Below are positions 59,467 to 64,000 of a stretch of 64,000 nucleotides of DNA, one piece after another. The stretch's first letter is position 1, and each line of letters opens with the position of its first letter. The notes below the pieces were generated by a model, which saw only the letters and a program-made list of their open reading frames with translations, made no database searches and was not told where the DNA came from. The stretch comes from Trichuris trichiura (taxonomy: Eukaryota > Nematoda > Enoplea > Trichinellida > Trichuridae): contig JBAJFE010000060.1 of the NCBI GenBank assembly GCA_037903355.1, forward strand, positions 1,798,001 through 1,862,000, read 5' to 3'. The position numbers were made by a program, and so were the translations under genes.

Positions 59467-62400
59467 AGTTACAAACACTCTTTCCAGGACGTAGAGGAGC
59501 GATTTTGTATTTTACCATTTTCCAGCTTTTGCAGGCCAGAACGGCAACATTTAGCTTCCGCTCAATGTGTGTGCGTAGGAAATTCTCTGTGCTACTACAA
59601 TACGTCTTCCGAGCGTTGGGACGTAGAGCAATAATTTTCAAACGGACTCAACCTGCAAAACACTTGTCTACTGTACCTATATTCACAAAACGACACTTTC
59701 GACTCGCAAGCCGGCAACTTCCGATTGCAGTCGACGGGGCATCGCATAACCTTTATTCCCTAAAAATTTTGGCGTCCGGCGGTGCGTAGATTTGGAGATA
59801 TCGCGATATGCCCTGCCGGGCATAGAGGAACGAATTTAAACGTAGAGCCTTGGGACCACGTGCAGTATGTTGCCCATTCAACGAGCATTACGCTCCAGAA
59901 CAGCCGCCGTGCAAAGATTCTATCCAGGGCGTAGAGGAGCGATTTTGTATTTTACAGTTTTCCCGGTTTTGCGGGCGAGAACGGCAACGTTCAGCTTCCA
60001 GTCAACGTGTGCTGGGTACAAAATCCTCTGCGCTATTAGAATACGTCTTGCGAGCGTTGGGATTTAGAGCAATAGTTTTTAAACGGACTCAACCTGCAAA
60101 ACACTTGTCTACTGTACCCATATTCAGAAAACGACCTTTTCAACTCGCAAGCCGGCAACTTCCGATTGCAGTCGACGGGACATCGCATAACCTTTATTCC
60201 CTAAAAATTTTGGCGTCCGGCGGTGCGTAGACTTGGAGATATCGCGATATGCCCTGCCGGGCATAGAGGAACGAATTTAAACGTAGAGCCTTGGGACCAC
60301 GTGCAGTATCTTGCCCATTCAACGAGCATCACGCTCCAGAACAGCCGCCGTGCAAAGATTCTTATCAGGGCGTAGAGGAGCGATTTTGTATTTTACCGTT
60401 TTCCCGGTTTTGCGGGCGAGAACGGCAACGTTTAGCTTCCGGCTAACGTGTGCAGGGCAAAAAACCTTCTGCGCTATTAGAATACGTCTTGCGAGCGTTG
60501 CGATTTAGAGCAATAATTTTTAAACGGACTCAACCTGCAAAACACTTGTCTACTGTACCCATATTCAGAAAACAGCGTTTTCGACTCGCAAGCCGGCTAC
60601 TTCCGATTGCAGTCGACGGGGCATCGCATAACCTTTATTCGCTAAAAATTTTGGCGTCCGGCGGTGCGTAGATTTGGAGATATCGCGATATGCCCTCCGG
60701 GCATAGAGGAACGAATTTAAACGTAGAGCCTTGGGACCACGTGCAGTATGTTGCCCATTCAACGAGCATTACGCTCCAGAACAGCCGCAGTGCAAAGATT
60801 CTATCCAGGGAGTAGAGGAGCGATTTTGTATTTTACCGTTTTCTCGGTTTTGCGGGCGAGAACGGCAACGTTTAGCTTCCGGTTAACGTGTGCAGGGCAG
60901 AAAACCTTCTGCGCTATTAGAATACGTCTTGCGAGCGTTGGGATTTAGAGCAATAGTTTTTAAACGGACTCAACCTGCAAAACACTTGTCTACTGTACCC
61001 ATATTCAGAAAACGACGTTTTCGACTCGCAAGCCGGCAACTTCCGATTGCAGTCGACGGGGCATCGCATAACCTTTATTCGCTAAAAATTTTGGCGTCCG
61101 GCGGTGCGTAGATTTGGAGATATCGCGATATGCCCTCCCGGCATAGAGGAACGAATTTAAACGTAGAGCCTTGGGACCACGTGCAGTATGTTGCCCATTC
61201 AACGAGCATTACGCTCCAGAACAGCCGCCGTGCAAAGATTCTTTCCAAGGCGTAGAGGAGCGATTTTGTATTTTACCGTTTTCCCGGTTTTGCGGGCGAG
61301 AACGGCAACGTTTAGCTTCCGGTTAACGTGTGCAGGGCAGAAAACCTTCTGCGCTATTAGAATACGTCTTGCGAGCGTTGGGATGTAGAGCAATAGTTTT
61401 TAAACGGACTCAACCTGCAAAACACTTGTCTACTGTACCCATATTCCGGAAACGACGTTTTCGACTCGCAAGCCGGCAACTTCCGATTGCAGTCGACGGG
61501 GCATCGCATAACCTTCAATCCCTAAAAATTTTGGCTTCCGGCGGGGCGTAGATTTGGAGATATCGCGATATGCCCTTCGGGCATAGAGGAACGAATTTAA
61601 ACGTAGAGCCTTGGGACCACGTGCAGTATGTTGCCCATCCAACGAGCATTGCGCTCCAGAACAGCCGCCGTCCAAAGATTCTTTCCAGGGCCCAGAGGAG
61701 CGATTTTGTATTTTACCGTTTTCCCGGTTTTGCGGGCGAGAACGGCAACGTTTAGCTTCCGGTCAACGTGTGCTGGGTAGAAAATCCTCTCCGCTGTTAG
61801 AATACGTCTTGCGAGCGTTGGGATTTAGAGCAATGGATTTTAAACGGACTCAACCTTCAAAACACTTGTCTACTGTACCCATACTCAGAAAACGACGGTT
61901 TCGACTCGCAAACCGGCAACTTCACATTGCAGTCGACGGGGCATCGCATAACCTTTATTCGCTAAAAATTTTGGCGTCCGGCGGTGCGTAGATTTGGAGA
62001 TATCGCGATATGCCCTCCGAGCATAGAGGAACGAATTTAAACGTAGAGCATTGGGACCACGTGCAGTATGTTGACCATTCAACGAGCATTACGCTCCAGG
62101 ACAGCCGCCGTGCAAAGATTCTTTCCAAGGCGTAGAGGAGCGATTTTGTATTTTACCGTTTTCCCGGTTTTGCGGGCGAGAACGGCAACGTTTAGCTTCC
62201 GGTTAACGTGTGCAGGGCAGAAAACCTTCTGCGCTATTAGAATACGTCTTGCGAGCGTTGGGAGTTAGAGCAATAGCTTTTAAACGGACTCAACCTGCAA
62301 AACACTTGTCTACTGTACCCATATTGAGAAAACGACGTTTTCGACTCGCAAGCCGGCAACTTCCGATTGCAGTCGACGGGGCATCGCATAACCTTCAATC

Positions 62401-64000
62401 CCTAAAAATTTTGCTTTCCGGCGGGCGTAGATTTGGAGATATCGCGATATGCCCTCCGGGCATAGAGGAACGAATTTAAACGTAGAGCCTTGGGACCACG
62501 TGCAGTATGTTGCCCATTCAACGAGCATTACGCTCCAGAACAGCCGCCGTCCAAAGATTCTTTCCAGGGCGCAGAGGAGCGATTTTGTATTTTACCGTTT
62601 TCCCGGTTTTGCGGGCGAGAACGGCAACGTTTAGCTTCCGGTCAACGTGTGCTGGGTAGAAAGTCCTCTATGCTATTAGAATACGTCTTGCGAGTGTTGG
62701 GATTTAGAGCAATAGTTTTTAAACGGACTCAACCTGCAAAACACTTGTCTACTGTACCCATATTGAGAAAACGACGGTTTCGACTCGCAAGCCGGCAACT
62801 TCCCATTGCAGTCGACTGGGCATCGCATAACCTTTATTCGCTAAAAATTTTGGCGTCCGGCGGTGCGTAGATTTGGAGATATCGCGATATGCCCTCCGGC
62901 CATAGAGGAAAGAATTTAAGCGTAGAGCCTTGGGACGACGGGCAGTATGTTGCCCACTTAACGAGCATTACGCTCCAGAACAGCCGCCGTGCAAAGATTC
63001 TTTCCAGGGCGTAGAGGAGCGATTTTGTATTTTACCGTTTTCCCCGCTTTGCGGGAGAGAACGGCAACGTTTAGCTTCCCGTCAACGTGTGCTGGGTAGA
63101 AAATCCTCTCCGCTATTAGAATTCGTCTTGGGAGCGTCGGGATTAAGAGCAATAGATTTTAAACGGACTCAACCTGCAAAACACTTGTCTACTGTACCCA
63201 TACTCAGAAAACGACGGTTTCGACTCGCAAGCCGGCAACTTCACATTGCAGTCGACGGGCATCGCATAACTGTTATTCGCTAAAAATTTTGGCGTCCGGC
63301 GGTGCGTAGATTTGGAGATATCGCGATATGCCCTCCGGGCATAGAGGAACGAATTTAAACGTAGAGCCTTGGGACCACGTGCAGTATGTTACCCATTTAA
63401 CGAGCATTACGCTCCAGAACAGCCGCCGTGCAAAGATTCTTTCCAGGGCGTAGAGGAGCGATTTTGTATTTTACCGTTTTCGCCGCTTTGCGGGAGAGAA
63501 CGGCAACGTTTAGCTTCCCGTCAACGTGTGCTGGGTAGAAAATCCTCTCCGCTATTAGAATTCGTCTTGGGAGCGTCGGGATTAACAGCAATAGATTTTA
63601 AACGGACTCAACCTGCAAAACACTTGTCTACTGTACCCATACTCAGAAAACGACAGTTTCGACTCGCAGGCCGGCAACTTCACATTGCAGTCGACGGGGC
63701 ATCGCATAACTTTTATTCGCTAAACATTTCGGCGTCCGGCGGTGCGTAGATTTGGAGATATCGCGATATGCCCTCCGGGCATAGAGGAACGAATTTAAAC
63801 GTAGAGCCTTGGGACCACGAGCAGTATGTTCCCCATTCAACGAGCATTATGCTCCAGAACAGCCGCCGTGCAAAGATTCTTTCCAAGGCGTAGAGGAGCG
63901 ATTTTGTATTTTACCGTTTTCCCGGTTTTGCGAGCGAGAACGGCAACGTTTAGCTTCCGGTCAACGTGTGCTGGGTAGAAAATCCACTATGCTATTAGAA
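59467..64000 (+). repeat. ~440-bp tandem satellite array (continues past window)
   Basis: The anchor (G)TAGAGGAGC-GATTTTGTA recurs at 59491, 59931, 60372, 60812, 61252, 61692, 62132, 62571, 63011, 63450 and 63890, a period of 439-441 bp. Monomers differ by a few percent; the first is the most diverged. Each complete monomer carries the 12-bp palindrome ATATCGCGATAT (first at 59798-59809). Many contain one open frame of 126 codons (for example 59850-60230, 61611-61991, 62490-62870, 63369-63749), but the period is not a multiple of three and other copies are broken. I take these frames as satellite by-products, not genes. Confidence 0.95.

Noticed and set aside
59505..63840. Dozens of repeated 64-126-codon frames
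   Set aside because: They arise from the tandem satellite monomer in different frames and do not behave as genes.
59467..64000. CRISPR-like array
   Set aside because: Period ~440 bp with no spacers in a eukaryotic context; this is satellite DNA.
1..64000. tRNA or rRNA genes
   Set aside because: I looked for T-arm-like GGTTCGAANCC motifs and conserved rRNA strings and found none I could support; a tRNA-specific search program was not available.

Overview
The window is animal nuclear DNA: spliced genes with short introns, long gene-poor stretches, several classes of eukaryotic transposon and a tandem satellite. The gene set (an EVI1/egl-43-type zinc-finger factor, an HDAC6-like deacetylase and alpha-catulin) together with compact introns fits an invertebrate, probably a nematode. 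I cannot fix the species from sequence alone.

Layout. 1-9.2 kb holds no recognisable gene; it is rich in GTC/GTT-type runs and other microsatellites. 9.3-10.4 kb carries a one-exon EVI1/PRDM3/16-like factor with a CtBP-binding motif, three C2H2 fingers and an acidic tail (+). 13.64-17.99 kb is a structurally complete LTR retrotransposon on the minus strand: 293-bp LTRs, a 5-bp target-site duplication, a polypurine tract, gag with a zinc knuckle, and pol in the -1 frame behind a textbook GGGAAAC slippery site plus an 11-bp hairpin. 18-22.7 kb is AT-rich and empty. 22.7-25.35 kb is a five-exon HDAC6-like gene (-). Its first deacetylase domain keeps all catalytic motifs but is broken by a 1-nt frame change and an in-frame TAG; its second domain has lost the catalytic core.

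25.6-27.6 kb is a hAT end fragment followed by a decayed Penelope-like element (RT plus GIY-YIG) with a hammerhead-ribozyme-like motif 3' of it. 27.9-28.7 kb (-) and 30.4-32.0 kb (+) are two spliced genes I cannot name. 34.2-34.9 kb holds C-terminal exons of alpha-catulin (-). 35.9-39.0 kb is a foldback repeat joined to a hAT transposase relic that is itself split by a second hAT-like insertion. 41.8-43.7 kb is another hAT relic (-), and 46.07 kb is a further hAT terminus. 50.7-56.2 kb has scattered exon candidates (+).

56.7-59.47 kb is a second, longer copy of the 36-kb hAT relic, with the same nested insertion. It is cut off by a 440-bp satellite array running from 59.47 kb to the window end (11 anchored copies).

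How things fit together: the host genes (chromatin regulator, deacetylase, cytoskeletal adaptor) look like independent neighbours. Most remaining identifiable DNA is mobile-element sediment. The most unusual material is the gag-pol recoding signal, the conflicting state of the HDAC gene, repeated inverted pairs of hammerhead-like motifs with a constant spacing, and the nested hAT/satellite junction.
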